From: Trametes villosa
Lineage: Eukaryota; Basidiomycota; Agaricomycetes; Polyporales; Polyporaceae
Direction of reading: 5' to 3'
Length of the DNA: 64,000 bases
Assembly (NCBI GenBank): GCA_002964805.2
Contig: PUDQ02000102.1
Span: 1-64,000 of the forward strand
Both the position numbers and the translations under genes were made by a program. The notes beneath the pieces were generated by a model. The model made no database searches. It worked only from the letters and a program-made list of their open reading frames with translations, and was not told the origin of the DNA. Positions 45,178 to 57,446 of the stretch are shown here, one piece after another. Within the stretch, counting starts at the first letter, position 1; each line of letters starts with the position of its first letter.

Positions 45178-46685
45178 GCTACATGCCAGGCGACTGCCAG
45201 GTTCCTCAACAGCCCGGACATCCTGTCCGTCGTCTTTCAACACATCGGGCAGGATTACCGCGCCAGGCGCGACCGCAAGATGCTCTTACAGCTTATGCTG
45301 TCGACTAAGGCATTCTTTCATCCTGCGTCGTCCGTCCTCTGGGGCTCCCTCAACGACGTCGGACTGCAGCCGCTCCTCAACATGATTGAGTCATTGTTGG
45401 ACTCCAAAGACGATAGGTATGCTCTTCGCTACGTCCTTGCGAGTCGCTATACCCTACTCACGAGTCGGCGTTAGTACGCTGAACCAGGTCGCGGACACCA
45501 TCTCCTCGTCGGTTGTGTGGAAGAACTTCCTCTATTACGGTAGCCACGTTCGGAGCATCCGAATTGACGGCGGATACTGGCACGGCACCGGAGCCATCCC
45601 CTTCCTGTCCTCTCTTGTTACAGACTGCTCCGCTCTCCTCCCCTGCGTCAAGTACTTGTACTGGAACGCCGCTTCTACGCCCAACGACGATCTCCTATTC
45701 TTCATCACCCCAACCCTCCGTAAACTCGTCCTCGAAATCTGCGACTTCCCGCGAATTTCCATCTCTGCCCGCAGCGAGTTCCTGGAGTGGAACCGACGCC
45801 TTCATGAACGGCTTTCCACACTTGCTCCCCACCTCGCCGATATCACGATCCTCACCACCGACGCGATGGAGCACCCCTACAGCGCTGTACCTGCCGTATA
45901 CTTCCACAAGCTTCACCGGCTCCCGGTCCGCGTTCTCTCAAGCCACGGTAAGTAGGCTCTCTATCGCACCGTGCACGCATGCTGACCGTCAACTACCAGT
46001 GAACTGGGCCTTCGAGCGGCAGCAGAAGATCCCACTGCAGTGCATGGAGCTATGTGCTATCCCGGGGATGGACGGTCTCGACTTATGCCTGGAGGTCCTC
46101 GACATCTATCCGTATGCGTCTCTGCGTTCTCTCCGCCTCTCTTCCTGGGGCTGCGTCTCCCCGGCGTCGCTCAAACTTCTCATCAACATCCGCCCCCTTT
46201 TCCGACTCCAGCTTCTAGAAGACCTTCAGCTTTCCTTCCCTCGGCACGTATTCTCCTTCGACGACAGCCAGCTTCTCGGGATCGGCGAGGCCTTCCCCAA
46301 TCTCGTCAACCTCCGCTTGCAATTCACGGTTGCAGCCAAGTCGGCCATCCCTGACATTCGGACCACTGGCAGCCTCATCAGCATCCGACCGACCCTCCAG
46401 ACGCTCGCGCTGCCTGCTATGCGCGTTGCCGACTCGCCCCACAACCTCATGATCTGCGGCTCGCAAGCCTCGGTGTTCCAGCATCTCATTGTCGGAACAT
46501 TCTACGTTCCGCCGGGCGTCCACAGCTCCGCCATTACCGCAGCTATGCGTGCGGCGTTCCCCCGCTTCCGCCCCGGCGCAGTCTACTATCACTCGTTGTA
46601 TGTCCCCTCGGTATGTGCTGTCTGCCTTCGACGCCGTCGATCCGACTGAGACTGACCTTGTGAAGCGCAGGCGCTCCAGGACTAG
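45178..46685 (+). CDS. F-box-like protein with leucine-rich C-terminus (transposon cargo)
   Basis: Exon 1 (5' end unresolved, no clear ATG in frame) reads ARFLNSPDILSVVFQHIG, then MLLQLMLSTKAFFHPASSVLW, fitting the F-box pattern of basidiomycete proteins (pair of helices, then CKAF-P-L-VLW). An intron near 45417-45473 (GTATGC...GTTAG) leads to an exon with TLNQVADTISSSVVWKNF and repeated Leu-rich strands. A second intron (GTAAGT about 45952 to CCAG about 46000) leads to SLRSLRLSSWGCVSPASLKLL and LLEDLQLSFP, LRR-like repeats. The last intron 46611-46670 (GTATGT...GCGCAG) gives a short end at 46685; unspliced, the frame stops at 46649. F-box proteins recruit substrates to SCF ubiquitin ligases; such genes are greatly expanded in Agaricomycetes. 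Its place inside the element suggests captured or element-owned cargo. Confidence 0.55.
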
Positions 46686-47478
46686 GGGGCGGAATCCGAC
46701 TTGGCTCGATGGGACCCTTCTGCTCATACAGGAGGAGCCTTGATTCCATGTGGCCATGTAGCTGTCAAAAGGGAGACACAGGCTGAAGCGTCTCCGTCGA
46801 TGAACGCCTCGTAGTGTTGATACCGACGACTGTATGTACATAGTTGGCTCAAGTATTCGAATTCCGATTCTCGCATCCTCCGGGTGAGCTTCATGGAGTA
46901 TTCCAAGCCTGCTTGTCCCCGAGTACGTCGTGCCGGAGTCTCCGAGACCGATGGGATCATGAGCACGTCCTGTTCAAGGGGTTGGCATCGATTGGGTAGG
47001 GCCGCTAAGATACTATATGCCGCCGTTTGACAGCGTTCATACAATCAAGTTGTGAGTAGCAGGACGATCAGGGTGAGGCAGTATAGTGTATTTACACCTC
47101 GAATATCTCTTGCAGCGTCGAGGACTCGAGCTGCGAGGGGGATGGGCGGTATCGGAGGAATAGCACTCCGCCAAAACTTGGGGCTCCGCATTAGACGCCC
47201 GCTGCCGACAATAACAACTTTTTTGTGACTTGCTTTCGAACCTCCACAGCGTTGGAGTGCGCCCGCACCAACGCACAAACCCAAAGCAAGAACATCCCGG
47301 CGCGCACCCTGCAATGCACGCAACCCATCCTGGTGGGTTCCCCTTTACTTCTAGCCCCCAGTTCCTGCTTGGATACGGCGATCCGACCCTGGAACACGGT
47401 CTCAGGCTGCTCTGGGGGCTTTCACTACACTCCAGGACGACTACTGACGCCCCAAAATCCAAGGGAACTCCTCCTCTG
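46686..47478. other. Spacer before the TET/JBP gene
   Basis: No recognised gene. The frame of the first TET/JBP exon is open from 47230, but that upstream part shows no family similarity, so the coding start may lie further in. Confidence 0.4.
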
Positions 47479-49505
47479 ATGGATTGGTCTTCCGCAAAGT
47501 GCGTGATAGCTCGTGTCGGACCAGCGGTCGCGCCCCCTGATCCTTGTCTGGGCCAGACTCGCGGCGGGAAGCAATTCTCGCCGTGGTCTTGCATTCAGGC
47601 GCCGGAAGAGATGAGGCTATCGAGCCTCTTCGACCAGGCCGCAGCCCGTGCCGTCCGAGAGATGGAGCAGGATGTCGAGAACGACGACCGCGGCATCTTG
47701 TTAGATGGCGCCGAGCCACACAGCGGGGCCGTTTACCCCGCCACTCCTTCAGGCCCTGACGCTTCGAACCACAAGGCGGGTGGCTCCTCCGATGACGTGC
47801 GCGCAAACACGGCTCCGGAAGTACGGAAGGTGGCTGTTTCTTAATATGTAGCATGTACGCAGAGAGTTGAGCGCAGCTGTAGAGGACGGCGGCTTCTGCT
47901 GAGGCGGACAGTCCTTCCACAAACGGACGTACGCCGAGTGTTTGTCGCGCCGAAAACATCGCTATATCTTGCGCGCTGGACTCTGCGCCGGGCGATGTCC
48001 GGGGTGTGGTTGGTACGCTGCCAGACGAGGGACAAGAGGTGGACCGCCCGTCCAAAAAGTTCAAAGGTGCGTACTACTTTCAGCAGATCATCCGGCCGCT
48101 TTGACATCCATGTACACTTTATCGTAGCTTCCCATGACGATACTACGGAGCCGCCGCATGGAGGCCGCACACCTTCGCGCGGGACCTCCCAAGCTGTTGA
48201 AGAGCTGCGGAACAAGTCCCGGTCTAGGAAAAGGCGCAACGCCGTACGCGACGCCGCCCGGGGTGCGACTGGGCTGAAACAGGTCGCCATCAAGCACCGG
48301 GAGCGTGCGAGGCCTGCACAAGTCTTCGACATGTATGGGAGGGACGACGCGCCTCCGAAGCCTAATGAATTCCTCCTGCAGTCTCTCCCAACGTCTTCCA
48401 CGGGATTTGTCGGTCTTCGCCAGACGCAGAGCGCGTCCGACCGCGCACCTTTAAGTAAGGCTGAAGCACTTGAGAGAGGCTTCCGCTACGTGGAATGGGA
48501 TGGGGTGTGAGTGTTTTGCATATCATGATGCGCTAGACTTATTCCTCGGCAGCTCAACCGTGCCACTTCTCGACGCAAGCGGCCGTGTATTCTCCGTGCT
48601 TGTCGGTCGCCCGCATGGAGACGACTGGGACGCCACCATGGAGGCCGTCCAGGAGGCGCTTGAAGATGCTCGTAATGAGCTGCGCGACCCGGCGCGGCAG
48701 GAGGACGAGCACCGGCGAGGCCGCTTCACTACGCTGGCAAGCGGTATCTCCTACGGAGGCGGGCAAACGGTGATTCCCTGCCCCGACTGGCGTGGGGTGA
48801 CTCTTGCTGATCATGCTCGCCTACAGGAAGTACGCACTTTGACCTACGATACGCAGCTAGAAGAGCGCGTCGCTCGTAAGCTTCGGACAAACACCGCAAT
48901 TCAACAGGTTGCTGGGTTCGGGGATGGTACGGCCGCCCTTCGCATGTTGTCACCGCACGTCCTGATATCGACTAACCGCAGCCTCATTCCGCACTTATGC
49001 GCCGCGGCTGCATGAATATTATCAGGAGACGATGAAGGCGCTGTTCACAAAGCATACACACCTCAAGCCGAACTTCCCCAACTCAGTCTTCGGCAGTATG
49101 ACGTATAACCTCGGCCCGCGAACTGTAACATACGCACACACCGACGCGCAGAATCTTCCTGCTGGATGGTGCTCAATCACCGCGGTAGGCGACTACGACC
49201 CGACCGCCGGAGGGCATATCGTGTTGTGGGACGCGCGCATGGTCATCGAGTTCCCGCCACGTGCTACCATCCTCATCGCCTCAGCCCTCCTCCGCCATTC
49301 AAATACCACAGTTCGGCCCCACGAGCGGCGCTATTCGCTCACGCAATACTCCGCAGGCGGCTTGTTTCGATGGGTGGAGTGCGGGTTTATGTCGCAGAAG
49401 GAGTTTCTGGCTGGCGGAGGTGAGTATCAGATGACTGGGAGGGAGCGTTGGCTGCGCGGCGTAGAGCTATTCAGCATGTGGTCCGAGCTTTGCCCCGAGC
49501 CCTAA
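47479..49505 (+). CDS. TET/JBP-family 2-oxoglutarate/Fe(II) dioxygenase
   Basis: Exons ...47829, 47883-48066, 48128-48506, 48553-48926 and 48982-49505 join in phases 0, 1, 2 and 1 with no stops. Possible starts are ATG 47479 (MDWSSAKCV) or 47611 (MRLSSLFDQ, 559 residues). The N-terminal half has basic patches (KSRSRKRRNAVRD) as in fungal relatives. The family signature WDG-STVPLLDASGRVFSVL, then GRPHGDDW and TTLASGISYGGGQ, precedes the catalytic core. The core has HTD (in YAHTDAQNLPAGWCSITAVG) as Fe-binding H-x-D, GGHIVLWD, EFPPRATILIASALLRHSN with the distal His, and ERRYSLTQYSAGG with the Arg for 2-oxoglutarate. Fungal TET/JBP enzymes oxidise 5-methylcytosine in DNA; many sit in DNA transposons. 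All key residues are present, so it is probably active. Next gene downstream, same strand, is the transposase. Confidence 0.85.
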
Positions 49506-49886
49506 ACGTAGCTTCCTCTCCGTGTTTTGTCCCCCCGGTCGCTGAATGACATCGGACGTATACACCTTCATATGCCCCCGTGATTATGTCGACTGACCTA
49601 CAGGACCTGCTGGTATATTCGCTTATACTCCGCCGTCATCCCTGCAATTGCCCGAGGATACCTCACGCGCCGTCGTCTTCGAATGTAGGTGAATTCATTC
49701 CGCACACATCGGATATTCATCGTTGATATCTGTCTCCTCATACCCTGTATCTGGGCGTCAGCGTTGCATATAAAATCAACAGTACTTCACCGGTTTACGA
49801 CAGAATCCCTCAGCACCCCTCTACACCCCTGACCACTGCGACGCCTCATCCGTGAACGTACACCGCTGGCGACCCCCGCCGCCATC
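49506..49886 (+). promoter_or_regulatory. Promoter region of the transposase gene
   Basis: TATAAAA at 49769-49775, about 118 bases before the ATG at 49887. The rest is the TET/JBP 3' flank; no other gene seen. Confidence 0.5.
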
Positions 49887-52800
49887 ATGTTTCCATGCGC
49901 TGTCACAGGATGTCGCTTTGTCGCTAAGAGCCGCTCCGGCTATACCCAGCACTTGAAATGGGCCCACCCTGACTGGAATCCTGACATTCCCGCGCTCCTC
50001 CCTATCGACTACGACTCGGACTCGGACGATGAAGAAGGCGGAATTGATAGTGCCGTCCCGCGTCCGAATGATATGTATGTTTCTCTGCGGCAGTGCAACA
50101 TACACTTGTAGCTAACATCGACCGGCCAGGATTGCACATAGCACTTCGCAGAGCGAAGCGGCATCTGAGCATGGCTCGGCTGGAGGCAATTCCGCAGTGA
50201 ACGAGCAGCCCGCTGCTCTTCCGGGTGAGTGTCGCCCTCAAGCTTCGCATACCTCTTTTGTGCTCAAGTGAATAACCAAGCTGTGTTGTCGCACTCGACT
50301 ACGCCCGTCTCGTCGGAGCACGGCGAGGCGGTACCTAATGTCGATGAAGATCAACAGGTAGCGTATGAAGGTACGCGTGTCTACAGCAATCGCGGCCAAT
50401 TGCTAAGCAAAATTAGGTTCTGCAAACGATTACATTCCGCCATGCTCAAGCAGCGACGAGGAGAGCGCGTACGGCGACGAGCCAGGCTCCGGGAGAGGTG
50501 AGATCTAGAGACTCGTCGCATAAAATCCTGACCGTGGCTATAGGTTCTCCCCCGTTCTCCCTGCATGTGGATTTTGAGTTGCCCGAGCTCGAGCTCGAGC
50601 TCGAGGAGGAGGATGTGTACCTGGCAGATCCCCCACAATGTAAGCGCGCCACACCGCACGTCGTACAAACCTAACATGCTCATGGCGCAGCTTCTCGTGG
50701 CGCGTCGCCAGCTTCGAGTGCTAGCGTAGAGGGCTCCCCTGCACAGTCCATACACGGACCTACGGGAGGCGTCCAAGGGGAGGTGCCGGAGGCCGCAAGC
50801 ACGTGCACGTATCACCCGGTGATCAACGGTATGTTTGGGTAGCAGTTTCTGCAGACTGAAGTACTCAGTTCAACATCTGCTCTAGGGAGACCAGTTGGCG
50901 AGGACGGAGATCCTCTCGATCCTGGGGCCGGCCCAGCGCCCTTGCCACAACGCAGCACGGACGACTGGTCCCCGTACAAGGATCGCGTCGCGTTCGAACT
51001 CGCGGACCTCTTATACTCAAGGGAGCAAATGTCTGCGGGGAATATCAATATGCTCCTTCAACTCTGGACGGCCGACGCCGAACGCCGTGGAGGCTCTCCC
51101 CCCTTCCGTACTCAACCGGAGCTTTACAGCACCATTGACAACACCCCGCATGGCGGCGTGAAATGGGAGAGTTTTTCCGTCTCGTACGGCGGTACACGCC
51201 CCGACGGCGACGTGCCCGCCTGGATGACTGACAAGCACGCGGTATTCTTCCGAGATCCGCGCAAGATCATTCACGGCATGCTCTCGAGTCCGGACTTCAA
51301 GGAGGAGATAGACTACGCGCCGCTACGGGTGCATGGACCTGATGGAAAGCGCCGCCTCCAGAATTTCATGAGCGGAGAATGGGCGTGGAGGCAGGCGGTA
51401 TGTGTCTCTGTTCTCAGCTAGGAAGCGTTTATAGACTTACTGATGTATCCTAGAACATCCTCTCGCAGAGAGACACCTGCGTGAACGCGTCGTTCGTTCC
51501 CGTTATCCTCGGCAGTGACAAGACAACGGTCTCCGTCGCTACCGGGCAAAACGAGTACTATCCCCTTTACTGTTCCATCGGGAACGTCCACAACAACGTT
51601 CGACGCGCACATCGCAACGCCGTTGAAGTGATCGCGTTCTTGGCGATCCCGAAGAGTGCGTCCCTTCTCCCATGCTCGCAGCTATGGGACCTCATTCTCG
51701 TTCAGCCGACAAGCAGCACGCAAACGACGCTGAATTCCGCAAGTTTCGCCGTCAGTTGTTTCACAGCTCCCTTACACGCATTCTGAGCTCTCTGCGGCCG
51801 TGGATGGAGGATCCGGAGATCGTACGCTGTGGGGACGGGCATTTTCGCAAGGTTGTCTACGGAATCGGTCCGTACATTGCGGATTATCCAGAACAGGCCC
51901 TCCTTGCATGCATTGTGCAGGGATGGTGTCCTATGTAAGTCACGTTCCATCGGCTCTGCATTACAAGGAGTCTGAATACCTCCATATAGCTGCACTAGTC
52001 CCAAGGACGATCTCGATAGTAGCAATCGCATATTGAGAACGCGCGAGCACACCGAGCTTCTCGTACAGGAATTCGAGCTCGGCGACCTCTGGGATAGCTA
52101 CGGAATAGTAGGCGACGTCATCGTATGTATCTGACGCAGTGCTGTATACCCATAACGCATGGATTGACTGGTCCTCCTCAGCCCTTCACGAACTATTTTC
52201 CTCGTGCCGATATTCACCATCTGCTCGCCCCTGATATTCTCCATCAACTCATCAAAGGCACCTTCAAAGATCACTTGGTGACCTGGGTCGAGCAATATCT
52301 GAAGCAAGAGCATGGAGAAACGAAAGCGTCGGAGATTTTATCCGAAATAGACCGGCGGTGAGTGATGTCTGCAATATGCCATGTTCGAGTGCTGACGTCT
52401 CTCTTGTGGGGATGGCTAGCATTGCAGCTGTACCACCGTTCTCAAAACTGCGCCGCTTCCACGAGGGGAGGGGTTTCAAGCAGTGGACGGGTGACGACTC
52501 CAAAGCTCTGATGAAGGTATGATGCCGTTCGCTTTATGGTGCATTGACACTATAGCCAGCCGCTCATGGGACTGCAAACAGGTCTATCTTCCGGCAATCG
52601 ACGGATTACTTCCGACAGAGATTGTCCGTTCGATCCGCGCATTTTTGGAGTTCTGCTACCTCGTGCGGCGCGACGTACACACCGAGGAGAGCATCGCGAA
52701 GGTTGAGGACGCACTTTCCTCGTTTCACACGCACCGTGAGGTATTTAGGACATGGGAGGTCCGCAAAGACTTCCTGCTTCCACGCCAACACTCGCTCGTC

Positions 52801-53930
52801 CACTACGTTGATAGAATCTGGGAATTCGCAGCGCCGAACGGCCTTTGCTCCTCGATAACGGAGTCGAAGCATATAAAGGCCGTCAAGGAGCCCTGGAGAC
52901 GTTCGAATCGCTTCGAAGCACTCGAGCAAATGCTCATGACCAACCAACGCATGGGGAAACTCGCCGCGGCACGCATCGACTTCAAGGAGCGCGGAATGCT
53001 TGAAGAGGGCCTGCACACCACGGAGGGCTTCGGTACGTTGTCACCGTCTAATATTCACCAGTCGCGCTGACAGTGTTGCGTTCGAACAGGAAGGGATGTG
53101 GGCAACAGTTCGGCCGTGAATGCGACGAACGCAGATGCCGACGAGGAAGGCGATGTCGAGGGGCCCCGGGTCATGTCATACATGGCAATGGCTGCAACTC
53201 CACGTGCGTATTCAAGAGCATACGTCTATACCGCGTCTTGTTTATACATCATATAGAACATCAGTACGGAAGGACCACCGACGAAATCGCACGACGGTTC
53301 GGAATCCCTCCCCTCGAGGAGCTCATACGCCGCTTCCTATACCACCAGCTACACCCGGACGCCAGCCTCAGCGGAGCATCCGTACAGCTTGACCTCTGCC
53401 CTGTGCTTGAGGGAAGGCTCTCCGTCTATCACTCCGCCGCAGCGACCTTCTATGCGCCGAGCGACCCCTGCGGTACGGGTGGTATGCACCGCGAGATTAT
53501 TCGTGCAACGCCTCAATGGCGTAGAGGCCCCGCGAGGTTCGACTGCGTCTTTGTCAACAAGAACAACGACGCCCCCGGCCTCCTCGGCATGAACGTCGGA
53601 AGGGTTCGCCTATTCCTGCGTATCCAGCATCAGCAAGTTCACTACCCCTGCGCTGTCGTACATTGGTTCCATACTCTCGGCGACGCGCCCGACGAGGACA
53701 CGGGTATGTGGAATGTGGAGCCGAGGTTTGTCGGGACGCCTCGTAACCGTTCCCCGGTACTCTCGATCATTCATCTGGATACGATTGTTCGCGCTGCTCA
53801 TCTCATTGGTGTTAGCTTAGACAGGGACACACCTCTCGGGCTGCAGAGTCATAGCGCGCTTGATACCTTCTCCACATTCTATGTGAATAAGTACATCGAC
53901 CACCACGCATTTGAACTTCTACATACATAG
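49887..53930 (+). CDS. Plavaka-type transposase (C2H2 finger plus DDE-like core)
   Basis: Start MFPCAVTGCRF with a C2H2 finger (C-x4-C...H-x4-H, about residues 4-26), then acidic linker exons (DYDSDSDDEEGG; LPELELELEEEDVY). The core reads DDWSPYKDRVAFELADLLY, MSGEWAWRQ, then FVPVILGSDKTTVSVATGQN, SIGNVHNNVRRAHRNAV, FRKFRRQLFHSSL, GIGPYIADYPEQALLACIVQ with a WCPIC zinc-binding start, FPRADIHHLLAPDILHQLIK, RGFKQWTGDDSKALMK, FLEFCYLVRRDVHTEES, APNGLCSSITESKHIKAVKEP and a C-terminal domain to the stop at 53928-53930. These are the ordered blocks I know from Agaricomycete Plavaka transposases. Likely catalytic acids are the Asp of GSDKT, the Asp of LAPDILHQ and the Glu of ITESKH (inference). Checked junctions include 51397|51454 and 51655|51709. 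No stop or frameshift seen in the core; probably functional. Confidence 0.85.
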
Positions 53931-56300
53931 CTATCTCGGAGACTCTTCTAGTACTCTCCTCTGTCGCTACTTTCCCAGCCTCCCTTCACAATCTACTACC
54001 ATTGCCGACTTCTTAATCTGTGTATTCGCCTGCTGATCGAACTTCCCCGTGCCGTGCCGTAGATCACTGCATTGTGGATTCTAACTTGTCATGTCGTATC
54101 TCGCTGGAGAGACGGTCGCCGCACTGCAATATCTGTGTGAGTGTATTCTTTTCGCATCTGCTGCTCCAGCGGTGATGTTATCCTAGACCTGCCGCCTGGT
54201 CCAAGTAGAAGGCGAGGCGAGAGCGTCGGCAGACACAGGGGAGGAGGAAGAGAAGGAAGTGGCCTGATAGGCAGACCTGTAGTAGTCGACTAGAGACAAT
54301 CTAGACAAAGCAAGAAGCAGCGCGTGGGCTGAGCGAGACGGCGATAGAAGGCGAAGTCCAGAGCGGTGGGGGGCGAGTGGCGAATAGTGCGAGACGAAGG
54401 CGAGGTGGGTGAGCAATCGCGTCGAGCGTGAGACTTGGGATGCGAAGTCGAATGGTGCTCGAGAGGGGTGACACGAAGCCGGGATTCGGCAGTTCACGAT
54501 ACAATAGTACTGGGCCATAGACACACAGGGGCAGGTGCATATTGAGGCCTAGATTAATTCAGTCGTAAGCAACATATACGAATACAAGATAATGAGTAGG
54601 GGAGGAATCGAGAGAGTTACCAGTGCAGCGACTCGATCCGGTGTTGGCGCTAAGCGCTAAGTACGCGCTTTTCGCCGACGTGCTCGAGTGTGTCTGCGCG
54701 CTTGTGTGGCTCTCTCTCCTACCCTCACCTCACTTCGCTGACCCTCGTAAGCTAGCTACGCTTATTTTCTTGTCTCGCCCCACAAGGAGATCCGGATACA
54801 AGCAGCCCGCGGGACTGTATGCATGCTCACAGCCCACGCGCTACACGTGGCACTCCGGGCCAACCGCGAGGGACCTGACGAAGGCGGCACCACCCACACA
54901 CGGTGCGTTTCTCCAAGATACCCTTCGCGCGTGTCTCCCTGCACACCGCAAGTAAATCCCGCCGGATTAGTCCCGCGAGGCCGTGAAGAAGTGGGTGGTG
55001 TATCATATCGGTACGTGTTTCTCTCCTTCTGCAGCGCACTGGTACGTATTGGATACGTCGGTACCCTTCCAATCTGCCCTTCAGACTGCAGAATCTTGGG
55101 ATGATGTCTCTGGGCTTCTGGTCTGGTATTGTACTCTACTCAAGGCTCGGCTAGCTCTCTGACTGCGGTTTAAGGCTTCTTGGAGCTCCTTCGGTACCTG
55201 CTGTCCTCGAGAGGCTGATACATCTATGCAGCGTCTTTTCGGATGCAATACCCGGGCCACGAGTGAATTCATACAGCCTGGGACGTTACTTTGGCTGTCT
55301 TAGGCTCGCTGGTACGTGCATGCATAATAGCTACATGTCGTCCTCACTGTCCAGCGTTCAAGCTGACACAAGCCCTAGTTGTGTGAAGTACCCCGGCATT
55401 CCCCATCTTCGGTGAGTGACGAGGGCGCCCTGCCTTTCCACTGCGTGCTCCCTGTTGATGCACCGTACCGAAGTCCCATAAGGTAAGGCCTTCGCGAAAG
55501 TCCCACAAGCGAGCTTTGAACATCAAGAATCAGACGCCGCCTGAAACTCCTGTCGCGATCGTTGGTTTGACCCGCATAAAGTTTTGCAGCCACCTTCCCC
55601 TGTATCTCCGCTCAATGGACTTATCTATCGAGAAGAGCACTCGTCTCCAACCCCCGGTCGCTATCAGGACCATCCCTGCGGCCTCGACGCTCATGCGAAG
55701 CCACACTTCCATGCAGCCATCCTCGGCACATTCACTAAGTCTACTCATCACGCCTGCTCACCGACGCACCTCCTACACCGCCTTACCCGCCCCTGGCCTC
55801 CCTGTATAACCGCCAGAAACGCGCGTTACCCGATTGAGAAGAGGTCGCTCATGAGAACATGTCACACGGTGGCGCCCGACACATCGCTGCGCTTTCGTCG
55901 CCACCGCTCTAAGTATTAGATTGAAACCTGGGGAACTATCCCGTCAATGGCCGGAGGTACGGAGTCGGCTCGGAGGACGGAGGCGTGCTTGCGCCTCCGC
56001 CTTCGCCGGTACGTGATGACTTATTCTGTCCCTGTTGCTGCAGCTCACAGCCCTGTTCTTTCTACCTTTCTCTATCGCTCCTGCATCTAGCTGTGGCTGA
56101 TGTGGTCCTAGAGTCCGAGCACTTGGACACCATAATGCCTTTGGACGATGACGACGACAACGACGACACTCCGGTCCCGTCGTCTCCCCGCCGACGAACC
56201 CTGAACGACCTTCACGACGCGACACCTCCACGGAGACCTATGCCCAACACCCGCCCCGCACTCGTCCCACAGCGGCCTGTTCACCCTCCCGGATTTCGAC
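53931..56300. other. Non-coding part of the transposon
   Basis: 2.4 kb with several short overlapping frames and none recognisable. A plus frame beginning MPLDDDDDNDDTPVPSSPRR at 56135 runs just ahead of the captured gene fragment in another frame and may be part of its 5' region. Otherwise nothing is seen. Confidence 0.4.
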
Positions 56301-56980
56301 ATGGAAGACCCCTGCGAAGTGCCAAGTTCCCCTCATTCGCCGCATCCCGCGCTGCCCGAGCTCGAGCTCGAGGACGAGGAGATGGAGCCGTCCGCGGCGG
56401 AGTCGCACGCTCCGCCGATGGACACCATTTCTCCGTTCCTCCTCGGAGGCGCGCCACCCCCCGAACGCAAAGGCCTGGGGCTCTTTCTCCAGAGTTACTC
56501 TGTCGACTCGCCTCTCGCGCGCTCGCCGTCGCCCACCGACGATGACATGCAATTCCTCGACATCCAGCTCGATCCGACGTCAACCGACCTCGCCGTCGAC
56601 GAGTTTCTCGCGCTCCGAGCGCTGCGCAAACACGCGCTCCACCAGGAGCGCACCGCGCGCCTCGCCGAGTCGGAGCTCAACGAGCGCGTCACCGCCGCCG
56701 CGAGCGCGCTACCGCCGCCGCGAGCGCGCTGCTCCCGCCGCTCGAAGGCACCGGCTCCGGCTCCGGAGGCACGCTGCCCACGGAGCTCGACCTCGCGGAG
56801 AAGCGCGCGCGGAAGCGCGAGCTGCAAGCGGCGATGGACATGCGCGCGGAGGCGCGGCGCGTGCGCAAGCAGCAGAAGCAGCGCGCGAAGGAGCTCGGCG
56901 CGCTGCTCGACCTCAAGATGCAGACGCCCGTCTCGCCGATCGAGGGCTTCCCGCCGTTCGCTAGCGGGGGCAAGGGGTAG
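56301..56980 (+). pseudogene. Broken gene fragment (possible host-gene capture) with a 20-bp frameshifting duplication
   Basis: The frame from ATG 56301 reads MEDPCEVPSSPHSPHPALPE, KGLGLFLQSYSVDSPLARSP and DFLALRAL-like text (DEFLALRALRKHALHQERTA, ESELNERVTAAASAL). It then becomes Arg/Ser nonsense. At 56691-56710 the 20-mer ACCGCCGCCGCGAGCGCGCT is repeated exactly at 56711-56730. Discounting one copy restores a coding-like frame (TELDLAEKRARKRELQAAMD, EARRVRKQQKQRAKELGALL) that ends at TAG 56978-56980. It resembles, from memory, the N-terminal part of a conserved uncharacterised basidiomycete protein. It is therefore most likely a captured and disabled gene fragment. Confidence 0.55.
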
Positions 56981-57069
56981 ACGCGGAGCATTGCACACTT
57001 CATCGCGTACATGGTGCTCCGGAGACATGATAGGAGGCGCCCACGCCCGAATCTGCAGCCAATGCCCAA

Positions 57070-57290
57070 CACACTCCCCGCCGATGGACGCCATCTCTCC
57101 GGACCCGTCCAGAGGCACGCCGCTGCTTGAAACAGACCCGCTGCTCGTAACAGACCACAGCATGCAATTCCGCGACATTCAACCCGATCCGCCGTCGATC
57201 GACCTCGACCTCGCCGTCGCCAAGTCCACATCTCTCGCGCGCCATGCGCTCCGCTCGCACATTCATCGAGAGCGCGCTCGGCGAAGTCAC
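57070..57290 (+). pseudogene. Second, partial degenerate copy of the captured fragment
   Basis: SPPMDAISPDPSRGTP, MQFRDIQPDPPSIDLDLAV and RHALRSHIHRERAR repeat, in the same order, APPMDTISPFLLGGAP, MQFLDIQLDPTSTDLAV and LRKHALHQERTAR of the first copy. It lacks the start and the later part and carries many substitutions. Confidence 0.5.
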
Positions 57291-57446
57291 AGCACAGCGC
57301 GAGTGGAGCTTCGGGTGTCTGCTTCACGCATCGCGACGCGCGCAGGAAGATATCGCCGCCCTTCGCTCTCGATGCGGCCGTCGTCGCTGCGGTGGCTCGC
57401 GACCCCCGCACGCATATGTGGACGTCACCGAAGCATTAGGACCTGA

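Noticed and set aside
50586..50606. GAGCTC repeat in the transposase gene as a possible microsatellite insertion
   Set aside because: It encodes an acidic/Leu alternation within an acidic linker and keeps the frame; no sign of recent expansion.
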